Part shown: piece after piece, positions 52,752 to 60,262 of the stretch
Layout: every line of letters begins with the position of its first letter
Position numbering within the stretch: position 1 is the stretch's first letter
Source: Gammaproteobacteria bacterium
GTDB lineage: Bacteria > Pseudomonadota > Gammaproteobacteria > Ga0077536
Length of the DNA stretch: 64,000 nt
Assembly: GCA_016209015.1 (NCBI GenBank)
Contig: JACQWY010000060.1
Location: 1-64,000, forward strand
Direction of reading: 5' to 3'
Notes under the pieces: generated by a model
Told to the model about the DNA's origin: nothing
Database searches by the model: none
What the model saw: the letters and a program-made list of their open reading frames with translations, nothing else
Made by a program: the position numbers and the translations under genes

Positions 52752-53107
52752 ATGTCCGCGATCGTCGTCGAACGCTGCGCCCGTACGTGACGGGCGCGGA
52801 GATGTCTGACGAGCGGATCGAAGCCCGTGTCCTTCGAAATGACGTGGAAGTAGCCTGCCGAATCCTCGCTGCTCAGCCGGCCGATGTGATAGGCGATGTG
52901 GAAGTCGAGCGCGTTGTTCCCGGCGCTGTCGAGGAGGACGTGCTCGACACGGTCACCCAAGGGCTGCATCGCAGCGGCCACGTCGACAGCGACCTTCTTC
53001 TGGTTCGGGCCGAGAAACAGCATGACCTTGAAGTGGCCTTCCCTGAGCAGGCCGAAATCCTTGGGCTGCACGTTCTCGAAATCGACGAGGACGTAGTTCG
53101 TTCGCAT
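52752..53107 (-). pseudogene. 3'-truncated NYN/PIN-like nuclease gene fused to the transposase frame
   Basis: The first 119 codons encode a NYN/PIN-like domain: MRTNYVLVDFENVQPKDFGL, ALDFHIAYHIGRLSS and FHVISKDTGFDPLVRHL, with the acidic residues of the nuclease centre (VDFEN, LDFH, KDTGFD) retained. Family members normally continue well past the final IADI segment. Here the sequence enters the 22-bp repeats in frame and runs on into the transposase, giving one open frame of 427 codons. The domain core could therefore still be made, with an artificial tail. Confidence 0.75.
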
Positions 53108-53160
53108 CGGGCCTCCGTGCCGGTGTGTTCAGGAAGCTCTGGACTCGTTCAGAGGCACCT

Positions 53161-53619
53161 CTACTTCAGCTTCCACCGGAAATCGCAATGACTCCCGTGC
53201 TTCATGATCGTCTGCGTGCGCGCGAGCGTGAGGTCGGCGCCGATGGCGTCCGTGAGCGGCGGATCCACTTCGCAGGTGATCATCGACCCGAACTCCATCT
53301 CGCCGAGGCCACGGAAGTACTCGGCGTAGCGGCAGCCGTGGACGTTCAGCGAGAGCTCGCGGGCATCGTCGACGAGCGGTTCGAAGTCGAGCGCCTCATT
53401 GGCGGCGAAGAGCGGCATCATGCTGCGCAGCTTGTCGAGCGAAGTGCCGGGCGCCTGCGCGGCGACGGCGTTGCCGAACTGGGTGCCGAATTCCTTCACG
53501 GCGTCGCGCAGGAGATCGGCGGCGCGCGCCTCGCCGAGGGCCTCGCGCACGCGGCGGTAGAACGGCAGCAGGATTTCAGTCTGGATCTTCACGCGTTCGA
53601 GATAGGGCAGGGCTTCCAT
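53161..53619 (-). CDS. L-2-amino-thiazoline-4-carboxylic acid hydrolase-family protein
   Basis: 152 aa. The pattern of the ATC hydrolase family is present: YLERVKIQTEILLPFYRRVR at the start and HGCRYAEYFRGLGEMEFGSM later, ending GSHCDFRWKLK. Family members are known from cysteine formation from thiazolines, but most homologues are uncharacterised. ATG at 53619 with GAGGAGG upstream. Single gene between the rearranged region and gene fragments. Confidence 0.75.
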   Translation of the reverse strand: MEALPYLERVKIQTEILLPFYRRVREALGEARAADLLRDAVKEFGTQFGNAVAAQAPGTSLDKLRSMMPLFAANEALDFEPLVDDARELSLNVHGCRYAEYFRGLGEMEFGSMITCEVDPPLTDAIGADLTLARTQTIMKHGSHCDFRWKLK

Positions 53620-53720
53620 GGGGACCTCCTCCCGGCTTGGATGAGTGCGGGATCGTGGGGCGATTCTACACGCGTGCCCGGGGCGCGTGCGGTGCCCGAA
53701 GTGGTCGCGAGCACCGGGGA

Positions 53721-53759
53721 GACGCGATCGATGCGGCTCCTTCGCCGGCACATCCCATG
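53721..53759 (+). repeat. 39-bp dispersed motif, right copy
   Basis: Plus-strand copy starting GACGCGATCGATGCG and ending GGCACATCCCATG, inverted relative to 50634-50672, so the two copies flank the 3.1-kb rearranged segment. Confidence 0.7.
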
Positions 53760-54003
53760 AGCTCCGCCCTCCGGTATCCCGTCGCGCTCTATCGCGCGCC
53801 CGATGCAGCGACGGCGAACATCTGGTGGTTACGTCGCGACGAAGCTGCTCGCGTTCTTTGGCGGCACGGTGATGACCCCCGAGCCGCGCCTCACGCCGGA
53901 CGCGCGCGTGATCCATTCGGTGATGAGGCTCGCGGCCGGGCTGCGCCGGCCGCGGGTCCGAGCCCTCGCGCCGTCACGAGACGCGGCGCGCCACGCTGAC
54001 AGC

Positions 54004-54277
54004 GCTCCGCCGCGCGCACGATCCTCGGGAAGCCGAGCGCGCCCTCGACGATTGCCGCGGCCTTCACCCCGCCCATCATCGCGCCGACGATGCCGAGCGC
54101 CATCACGTCCGTGCCCGTGAGCAGCAGGTTCTCGACCGGCGTGCGGACGATCGTCCACGGCTTGCCGAGTCGCGCGGGCGTCGCGGGCACGCCGTAGAAC
54201 GCGCCGCCCGGTGCGCCCTGGAACGTTTCGAACGTGAGCGGCGTCGCGACTTCGACGTACTCGACGAGTGCGCGGCT
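54004..54277 (-). pseudogene. C-terminal fragment of a phytoene-desaturase-like FAD oxidoreductase
   Basis: Reads LVEYVEVATPLTFETFQGAP, GGAFYGVPATPARLG and ENLLLTGTDVMALGIVGAMM followed by GG, the final FAD-binding segment of the phytoene desaturase / retinol reductase family. There is no N-terminal part, and the similarity ends where a TetR fragment of the opposite strand begins. Clearly a remnant. Confidence 0.65.
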
Positions 54278-54414
54278 GGGCCGTGGTGCACGGCCTCGCT
54301 TTCCTGGTCATCGACGGCCAATGGCCCGAGGACGGACCCGTCGCGCCCGACGACGAGCCGGCGCTCGCGCGTCTCGCGCGGCGTGTCGGCGCCTTGCGGA
54401 AGGGCGAATGCTGA
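54268..54414 (+). pseudogene. C-terminal fragment of a TetR-type regulator
   Basis: Reads RGWAVVHGLAFLVIDGQW and ends LARLARRVGALRKGEC before TGA at 54412-54414. WxxVHGLAxLxIDG is typical of the C-terminal WHG domain of some TetR regulators. The DNA-binding part is missing; the other side of the junction is a FAD-enzyme fragment, so a deletion joined two former genes. Confidence 0.6.
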
Positions 54415-54421
54415 GCGGCGC

Positions 54422-55309
54422 TCAGGCGAGCAGGTAGCGCGGCGGGGCGTCGAGGAGCCCGGTGTCCGGGAAGGCCTCGCGCGCGACCGCGGCGACGGCG
54501 CGCGCGAACTCCGCGGCGCTCTGATAGCGATCCTCGTCGGCCTTCGCCATGGCGCGCGCGATCATCGCTTCGGCGGGAGCCGGCACGTCCGGCCGGAGGC
54601 TCGCGATGGGCTCGGGATCCTGGTGCAGGATCTGGAAGGCCGTGTGCTCGCGGCTGAACGGATAGCGCCCGGTGAGCAGGCGGTAGAGCGTCGCGCCGAG
54701 CGCGAAGATGTCCGTCAGGTGCGAGATGCGGCGCGCGGGATCGAAGTGCTCGGGCGCCATGTAGGCCACCGTGCCGGTATCGCGCAGCGGCGGTTCCTCC
54801 ATCTTGTGCGCGACGCTGAAGTCCATCCACTTCACGATGCCGTGCGCCGGGTGGTACATGATGTTCCCGGGCTTGATGTCGCGATGGACGATGCCGTGAT
54901 AGTGAATATAGGCGAGCCCGCGGCAGCAGGCATGAGCGATGGCGAGCGCCTCGTCGAGCTCGAGCGGGCCGGTCGCTTTGAGGTAATCGTCGAGCGAGCA
55001 GCCCGGGACGTATTCCATGACGATGTAGGGCTGGGCCTCGTCCGTCACCACGTCGTGGATGGTCACGATGTTCTCGTGGGCGAACTTGCCCGCGATCTTC
55101 GCCTCGTGGCGGAAGTCCTCGACGACCTGGCGGAGCTGTTCCGTGCCCAGCGTCTCGACGTGCGCGAGCTTCACGGCGACGTCGCGATCGAGGGCGGGGT
55201 CGTGGCAGCGATAGACCGTCCCGGACGCGCCTTCACCGACCTTGCGATCGATCTCGTAGCGTCCGATGGCGGAGCGGGCCGGGCCGAGCCGGGCGGCGGG
55301 CGTATTCAT
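54422..55309 (-). CDS. Hanks-type Ser/Thr protein kinase, soluble, with DFS motif
   Basis: 295 aa, kinase domain only. Gly-rich loop VGEGASGTVY, VAVKLA with the ATP-binding Lys, catalytic loop IVHRDIKPGNIMY, and the activation-segment start WMDFSVAH, where DFG has become DFS. The metal-binding Asp is kept, so activity is plausible. TGTVAYMAPEHF and DIFALGATLYRLLTGRYPFS complete the domain. No membrane helix or sensor. ATG at 55309. The substrate may be a nearby or distant protein; nothing in the context tells. Confidence 0.88.
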   Translation of the reverse strand: MNTPAARLGPARSAIGRYEIDRKVGEGASGTVYRCHDPALDRDVAVKLAHVETLGTEQLRQVVEDFRHEAKIAGKFAHENIVTIHDVVTDEAQPYIVMEYVPGCSLDDYLKATGPLELDEALAIAHACCRGLAYIHYHGIVHRDIKPGNIMYHPAHGIVKWMDFSVAHKMEEPPLRDTGTVAYMAPEHFDPARRISHLTDIFALGATLYRLLTGRYPFSREHTAFQILHQDPEPIASLRPDVPAPAEAMIARAMAKADEDRYQSAAEFARAVAAVAREAFPDTGLLDAPPRYLLA

Positions 55310-55548
55310 CGTCGTCGTTCTCGTTGGTATGCGCGGATGATCAGTCATCGGCACCGCAGTCCGAGCGGCGCAGCGCGCCCCACCCCGGGCGCGCGAATCC
55401 GCTGGCGGGTCCGTCCGCGGGGACCGCAGCCGCCCCGGCCGGGTCTCGAGAGATTCGGAGACGGGAAGCGTGCCGCAAGGGCAAGAAGAAAGCTTCTTCT
55501 CCGAACTGTGGGGCGGATCCTCGGCACACCGCAGCGCGTATTTCCCCC

Positions 55549-55719
55549 TTGTCGCCCTCGCGCAGGCGAGGGCCCAGTCGTTCAGCCTCGGCGCCGAGGT
55601 CGAACCGCGGGCCCAGCGCAGAAGACGAGCGCGGTGCGGAACGGAGCGCTCGAAAGTCCGAGGTTCACTGCGCGTGCCGTGGGTCACCGCCTGGGCCCTC
55701 GCCTGCGCGAGGGCGACAA
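55549..55719. repeat. Perfect 29-bp inverted repeat in a gene-free stretch
   Basis: The arm at 55549-55577 (TTGTCGCCCTCGCGCAGG and on) is the exact reverse complement of 55691-55719, with 113 bases between. Each arm contains its own small hairpin (CCCTCGC/GCGAGGG). The region 55310-55775 has no supported gene. It may be a miniature non-coding mobile element. Confidence 0.8.
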
Positions 55720-55775
55720 AGATCAGCCGAGGCGGAATGCGTCGGCTGACCCCGCGGTCTGGAGCAGAGCCAAAA

Positions 55776-55799
55776 GAAAGCCACCCGGAGGTGGCTTTC
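55776..55799 (-). terminator. Rho-independent terminator of the VPLPA-CTERM gene
   Basis: GAAAGCCACC and GGTGGCTTTC form a perfect 10-bp stem with a 4-base loop. On the minus strand TTTT follows the stem. It lies 23 bp past the stop of the minus-strand gene. Confidence 0.85.
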
Positions 55800-55822
55800 A
55801 GGAGGTCACGACGGGTGTCGGC

Positions 55823-56497
55823 TCAGACGCGGCGGCGGGTGATCGTCCCCATCGCGCCGAGCGCGGAGGCGAGCAGCCACACGGCGGCCGGCAGCGGCAC
55901 CGGCGTCGAGAGGAAGCTGAACTTCAGCTCGTTCTGGGGCTGGGCCAGGATCGAACCGAAGCCCGGACCGTCGATCGACAGGGTCAGCGAAGCGTTCGTC
56001 ACCGCGAACGTCACGAAGCTCGCGATCGGGGACTCCGCCGTGCCGCTGAAGTAGCCGCCGCTGAAGGTCGGGAGCGAGCTCGTGACGGTCTTCGCGAGCG
56101 CGCCGCCTGCGGCGACCGCCGGGCCGCCATCGAAGGAGACCATCGCGCTGCCCGAAGCCGATGTCGTCGCGCCGGAATATTCACCGAACACGAGGTTGCC
56201 GAGGAAGCTCGACGCCGGGCCGCTCAGCGTGTTGCCGGCCTTCGCCGTCACGGTGAAGCTCGGGAGTACGAACGTCTGGGTCGAACCGGCACCGCCGGCG
56301 ACCCCGAGAGACGACGGGAGGTTCCAACCGAAACCGACGACGTTGCCGCCGGAAGAGAAGGAGAACGAGAGACCGCCGAGGATCGTCGAATCATCGTAGT
56401 CCAGAGTGAAAGTGCCGAGGTCGGCCGTCGCGGCGGAGGCGTTGGCGGCGACGCCGACGAGACCGGCGAGGCCCACGAAAAGATGTTTTACGTTCAT
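55823..56497 (-). CDS. Exported VPLPA-CTERM surface protein
   Basis: 224 aa. Signal peptide about 1-22 (MNVKHLFVGLAGLVGVAANA), an all-beta body rich in Gly, Ser and Thr (SFSFSSGGNVVGFGWNLPSS, GNTLSGPASSFLGNLVFGEY), and the sorting tail PVPLPAAVWLLASALGAMG followed by RRR. It is the second protein in the window with this anchor type, and has no cohesin or dockerin. ATG at 56497 after AAAGGACAG. Function unknown; export and exosortase-type processing are expected. Confidence 0.85.
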   Translation of the reverse strand: MNVKHLFVGLAGLVGVAANASAATADLGTFTLDYDDSTILGGLSFSFSSGGNVVGFGWNLPSSLGVAGGAGSTQTFVLPSFTVTAKAGNTLSGPASSFLGNLVFGEYSGATTSASGSAMVSFDGGPAVAAGGALAKTVTSSLPTFSGGYFSGTAESPIASFVTFAVTNASLTLSIDGPGFGSILAQPQNELKFSFLSTPVPLPAAVWLLASALGAMGTITRRRV

Positions 56498-56726
56498 GCG
56501 CTGTCCTTTTGAAAGTTGGGCGGTTCCGTATCCCGCAGCCGGCGGCCTGCCGGGGCCGGGACTATGTGCACTTGCGCAGCAATCCACGGGCCAATCCGGA
56601 CGGGCGCCGTTAGTCCTTGGAAATGAGGGGCTTGGGCGACGGCCTCCGCAGGCCGGCGAGGAATTGTAAAAAATTCGAGAATCCGGCCCGCATTGCGGTG
56701 CCGGATCCGTCAGCGATTTTTACAGT

Positions 56727-57173
56727 TCAGGCGGGCGTCGAGGCCATGTCCGTGCGCCGCACGCGCAGCCGCTGGAACGCTTCGTAGAACGCCATGCCGC
56801 CGATCATCGCGATCACGAAGAGGACGGCCCTGGCCTGGCCGCTGCCGAGGGAGACGAAGGCCGGACCCGGGCAGAAGCCTGCGATGCCCCAGCCTGCGCC
56901 GAAGAGCGCACTGCCGAGTGCCGCGCGATGTTCGTAACGGCCGGGCGGCGGAAGATCCATCGTGGCGCCGAGCAGGCTCCGCGCCCGGCGGCGTGCCATG
57001 ACGAAGGCGGGCAGCGCAACCAGGATCGCCCCGCTCATGACGAACGCGAGCGAGGGATCCCAGTGCCCCGCGACATCGAGGAAGCCGATCACTTTCGCCG
57101 GATTCGCCATGCCGGAGATGATCAGGCCGAGCCCGAACAGGAGCCCGCTCAGCAGGGCGGTGAACATGCGCAT
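56727..57173 (-). CDS. YeeE/YedE-type membrane protein, second half (DUF6691-like)
   Basis: 148 aa, about four helices. GLLFGLGLIISGMANPAKVI is the hallmark of this half, and AGWGIAGFCPGPAFVSLG carries the conserved cysteine segment. With its partner 3 bp upstream it forms the split version of YeeE/YedE transporters, which move thiosulfate or other sulfur compounds through a cysteine-lined path. Confidence 0.88.
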   Translation of the reverse strand: MRMFTALLSGLLFGLGLIISGMANPAKVIGFLDVAGHWDPSLAFVMSGAILVALPAFVMARRRARSLLGATMDLPPPGRYEHRAALGSALFGAGWGIAGFCPGPAFVSLGSGQARAVLFVIAMIGGMAFYEAFQRLRVRRTDMASTPA

Positions 57174-57176
57174 GGC

Positions 57177-57611
57177 TCAGCCTCCGAACACGTGGTGGAT
57201 GAAGAACACGGTCAGAGCACCCGTCGTCATGAACGTCAGCGTCGCGAAGATCGAGCGCGTCGCGAGGCGCGAGATCCCGCACACACCGTGACCGCTCGTG
57301 CAGCCGCCGCCGAGGCGGGTGCCGAAGCCGACGAGGAGGCCTGCGACGACGAGCTCCGGTCCCACGGCATCGATGCGTACCGCGGGCAGCGTGCGCAGGA
57401 TCGAATACGCGAACGGGGCGGCGACGAGGCCGACGAGGAAGGCACCCCGCCAGTTCACGTCGTCGCCGGGCGAGCGTTCCATGAGCCCGCCGATGATGCC
57501 GCTGATGCCGGCGATGCGGCCGTTGCACAGCACGAGCACGGCGGTGGCGAGGCCGATCAGCAGTCCGCCCGCGAAGGCGGAGCCCGGCGCAAACGAAGTC
57601 CAGTCGATCAT
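57177..57611 (-). CDS. YeeE/YedE-type membrane protein, first half
   Basis: 144 aa, about four helices, with [13 protein letters not shown] and [19 protein letters not shown], the second motif giving the essential cysteine. First gene of the pair; ATG at 57611. An MddA-type methanethiol methyltransferase is encoded 1 kb away, so local sulfur metabolism is a plausible theme. Confidence 0.88.
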   Translation of the reverse strand: MIDWTSFAPGSAFAGGLLIGLATAVLVLCNGRIAGISGIIGGLMERSPGDDVNWRGAFLVGLVAAPFAYSILRTLPAVRIDAVGPELVVAGLLVGFGTRLGGGCTSGHGVCGISRLATRSIFATLTFMTTGALTVFFIHHVFGG

Positions 57612-57735
57612 CGTTCGAGTCCTCCCGGCAAGCGCAGTCAGCTTGATTTGTGGCGCCGCGACGCGGCGCTTCGGTCGGCATTCCGTCCGCGCCCCCCGGC
57701 GCGTGCGGGCCGTCAATCCCGAGCTCAGATGAAGA

Positions 57736-57760
57736 GACACCACACGGATCGTGTAGTGTC
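57736..57760. promoter_or_regulatory. Palindromic operator candidate between divergent genes
   Basis: 11-bp arms GACACCACACG and CGTGTAGTGTC around GAT, with one mismatch. It lies 125 bp before the YeeE/YedE pair and the same distance before the crotonase gene on the other strand, so it could control either or both. Confidence 0.5.
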
Positions 57761-57884
57761 AGGAATACGGTAGCACGCGCGCTGACCGCCGCTCCAGGCG
57801 CCGGGCGCAGAGTTTGCAATTCCTTGCGAGGCCGCGACGGGCGGCGGATCATGCGCGCAATCGAGTCTCACGAGGATGTTCCCC

Positions 57885-58682
57885 ATGGCCGGTGCGCCCC
57901 TCCGCGAACACGGTGTCGAATGGCAGACCGACGCCGGGATCGGGCGCATCGTGCTCGACCGTCCCGAACGCGCGAACGCGATCGATCGAGACAGCGCCGC
58001 GGGGCTCGCGCGCGCCATCTTCGAGGTTCTCGACGCCGCACCGCGCGTGATCGTCCTCGGCGCGCGCGGACCGATCTTCTGTGCCGGCGGCGACATCCGC
58101 GTCTTCGCCGGCGGCGGCGGGGATTTCGAGCACGTCATCCTCGATCCCCTGACGAACCTCCTGCCCGCCTACCGAAAGCTCGCCGAGGCGCCGTGTCCGG
58201 TCGTCTGTGTCGTGAACGGGCCGGTCGGCGGCGCCGGGCTCGGGCTCGCGCTGCTCGGCGATTTCGTGCTCGCGAGCACGACCCTGAAGCTGCGCACGGG
58301 CTATGCGGCGATCGGCCTCTCACCCGATGTCGGCGCCTCGTGGTATCTCGCACGGCGCGTCGGCGAGGTGCGGGCGCGCCAGTGGCTGATGCTGAGCGAG
58401 GCGATCGGCGCGCAGGCGTGTCTCGCCGCCGGCGCGGTCGATGCATTGCATGAGCCGGAGGCGCTGGACGCCGCGGCGGACGCGCTCGTCGCGCAGCTCC
58501 TCGCGCGCGCGCCGGCCTCGCTCGCGGCCGTGAAACGCCTCACCGCCGCCGACCATCGCGCGCTCGTCGAGCATCTCGAGCTCGAGCGCGAGCTGCTGCG
58601 TGCCTGTGCCAAGACCCTCGACGCGCGCGAAGGCGTACGGGCATTCGTCGAGAAACGCCCGCCGCGCTTCAGCGGGAAGTGA
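57885..58682 (+). CDS. Enoyl-CoA hydratase/isomerase family protein
   Basis: 265-aa crotonase. Oxyanion segments IFCAGGDIRVF and NGPVGGAGLGLALLGDF; the catalytic loop reads YAAIGLSPDVGASWYLARR, with Asp in place of Glu as in PaaG-like isomerases. The ATG at 57885 has GAGGA nine bases upstream; an ATG at 57876 is possible. It converges with the methyltransferase gene, 4 bp between stops. Confidence 0.88.
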   Translation: MAGAPLREHGVEWQTDAGIGRIVLDRPERANAIDRDSAAGLARAIFEVLDAAPRVIVLGARGPIFCAGGDIRVFAGGGGDFEHVILDPLTNLLPAYRKLAEAPCPVVCVVNGPVGGAGLGLALLGDFVLASTTLKLRTGYAAIGLSPDVGASWYLARRVGEVRARQWLMLSEAIGAQACLAAGAVDALHEPEALDAAADALVAQLLARAPASLAAVKRLTAADHRALVEHLELERELLRACAKTLDAREGVRAFVEKRPPRFSGK

Positions 58683-58686
58683 CGCC

Positions 58687-59463
58687 TCAGCGCATGCCGC
58701 TCGGCGCCTTGTGCGTCGTGACGATCGGCGGGTGCACCTGGCCCGGTTTCGGCAGGAACATCGGCACTTCGCCCTTGTAGCGGACGTAGTCCGAGCCGAG
58801 CACCTGCGCGAGATCGCGCTCCTCGAAACGCACCGCGATCAACACGTAGACCGTCATGCCGGCCGAGAACAGGGCGTGGCCGAGCGTCATATCGGGCGTC
58901 GCCCAGAAGAGAATGAACATGCCCGTATAGAGCGGATGGCGCACGAGGCGGTAGAACCAGCGCACGACGAACTCGGGGTGCGAGTAAGTGCGGGCACGGA
59001 AGGCGAACCACACCTGCCGCAGCCCGAAGAGATCGAAGTGATCGACCATGAACGTCGAGGCGAGCGAGATGGCGAGGCCGGCGGCGAACAGCGCCCACAG
59101 CGCGATGCGCAGCTCCGGCGTCTCGACGTGCCAGACGACCTGCGGGATCGGCTGCCAGAGCCAGAACAGCACGATGAGCACGACGTTCGTCGCCATCACG
59201 TAGGTGCTGCGCTCGATCGCATGCGGCACGATGCGCGTCCACCATTGCTTGAAGCCGGGGCGCGCCATCGCGCTGTGCTGCAGCCCGAACAGCGCGATCA
59301 GCACGACGTCGATCGCGAGCGCCGTGACGAGGCCCGGGGCCTGGCCTGCGTCGACGCCTTTCGGCACGAGAAAATTCGCGACGAAGCCGACGAGGTAGAG
59401 AAAGACGCCGAAGAATACGCAGTACGCGAAGACGCCGTAGAGCAGCGTGAAGATTCTGTTCAT
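58687..59463 (-). CDS. mddA: Methanethiol S-methyltransferase-like membrane protein (MddA/NnrU type)
   Basis: 258 aa, about five to six helices. LFGLQHSAMARPGFKQWWTR followed by ERSTYVMATN and PIPQVVWHVE is the MddA pattern, and RLVRHPLYTGMFILFWATPD with EERDL near the end is the S-adenosylmethionine-binding part shared with isoprenylcysteine methyltransferases. MddA converts methanethiol to dimethyl sulfide. NnrU-type proteins with other roles are the alternative. ATG at 59463. Confidence 0.75.
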   Translation of the reverse strand: MNRIFTLLYGVFAYCVFFGVFLYLVGFVANFLVPKGVDAGQAPGLVTALAIDVVLIALFGLQHSAMARPGFKQWWTRIVPHAIERSTYVMATNVVLIVLFWLWQPIPQVVWHVETPELRIALWALFAAGLAISLASTFMVDHFDLFGLRQVWFAFRARTYSHPEFVVRWFYRLVRHPLYTGMFILFWATPDMTLGHALFSAGMTVYVLIAVRFEERDLAQVLGSDYVRYKGEVPMFLPKPGQVHPPIVTTHKAPSGMR

Positions 59464-59602
59464 CGATCCGACCCTCTCTCAGAGCGTGACGACTCGAGCG
59501 GAGATGCGAGCGGCCGGACGGTACTCCCCAAGGACCGTCGGGCTCCCGCACCGTGGAGCGCCCGCAGTATAGAAGCGGCCGCGCCGCTGCGCCATGGCGC
59601 GC

Positions 59603-60130
59603 TCAGCGCCGCGTCCGCGCCCTGGATTTCGCCGGACGCTTCGACCCCGCGCCCGCGGCTTCAGCGAGCGGCAGCTCGGTGCGGTAGACGACGGGCTTCA
59701 GCGCGAAGCTCGTCTGGATGTTGCCGATGCCCGGGATGCGCGTGAGCTTGTCGCCGAGGAAGCGCTCGTAGGACTCGAGGTCCGGGACCACGACGCGCAG
59801 CAGGTAATCCGAGGTCCCGGTCATGAGATAGCACTCCATGACCTCCGGACAGCTCGCGATGCGCGACTGGAACTGTTCGAGCGCCTCGCGCTCCTGGCTC
59901 CTCAGCGAGACATTGATGAAGGCGCTGATCGGCAGGCCCACGGCGACCGCGTCGAGGATCGCGACGTAGCGCTTCAGAATGCCGCTGTCCTCCAGCGCCT
60001 TCACCCGGCGCAGACACGGCGAGGGCGAGAGGCCGACCTTGCCCGCGAGCTCGAGGTTCGTGAGCCGGGCGTCGTTCTGCAGATAGTGCAGGATGCGGTA
60101 GTCGAGGCGGTCGAGCGGCGCGGTTGGCAT
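59603..60130 (-). CDS. Lrp/AsnC-family regulator
   Basis: 175 aa. N-terminal helix-turn-helix LDYRILHYLQNDARLTNLEL and VGLSPSPCLRRVKALEDSG, then a RAM ligand domain (CYLMTGTSDYLLRVVVPDLE). The basic tail (KRPAKSRARTRR) is unusual. ATG at 60130 is chosen over one 12 bases upstream (60142). It is divergent from aceE with 132 bp between, so it may sense an amino acid and regulate pyruvate dehydrogenase or branched-chain metabolism. Confidence 0.88.
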   Translation of the reverse strand: MPTAPLDRLDYRILHYLQNDARLTNLELAGKVGLSPSPCLRRVKALEDSGILKRYVAILDAVAVGLPISAFINVSLRSQEREALEQFQSRIASCPEVMECYLMTGTSDYLLRVVVPDLESYERFLGDKLTRIPGIGNIQTSFALKPVVYRTELPLAEAAGAGSKRPAKSRARTRR

Positions 60131-60262
60131 GATTGACCTCAATCGTTCTCTGAACTTCCCAAAGATAGCGCAGATTGTGTCTCACGGGGCGATATCGGCA
60201 CCTAATTGCCGCATCCGCCCGCTACACTTTCTCCGCCGGAATCCGGGGAGAACGAGCACGCC

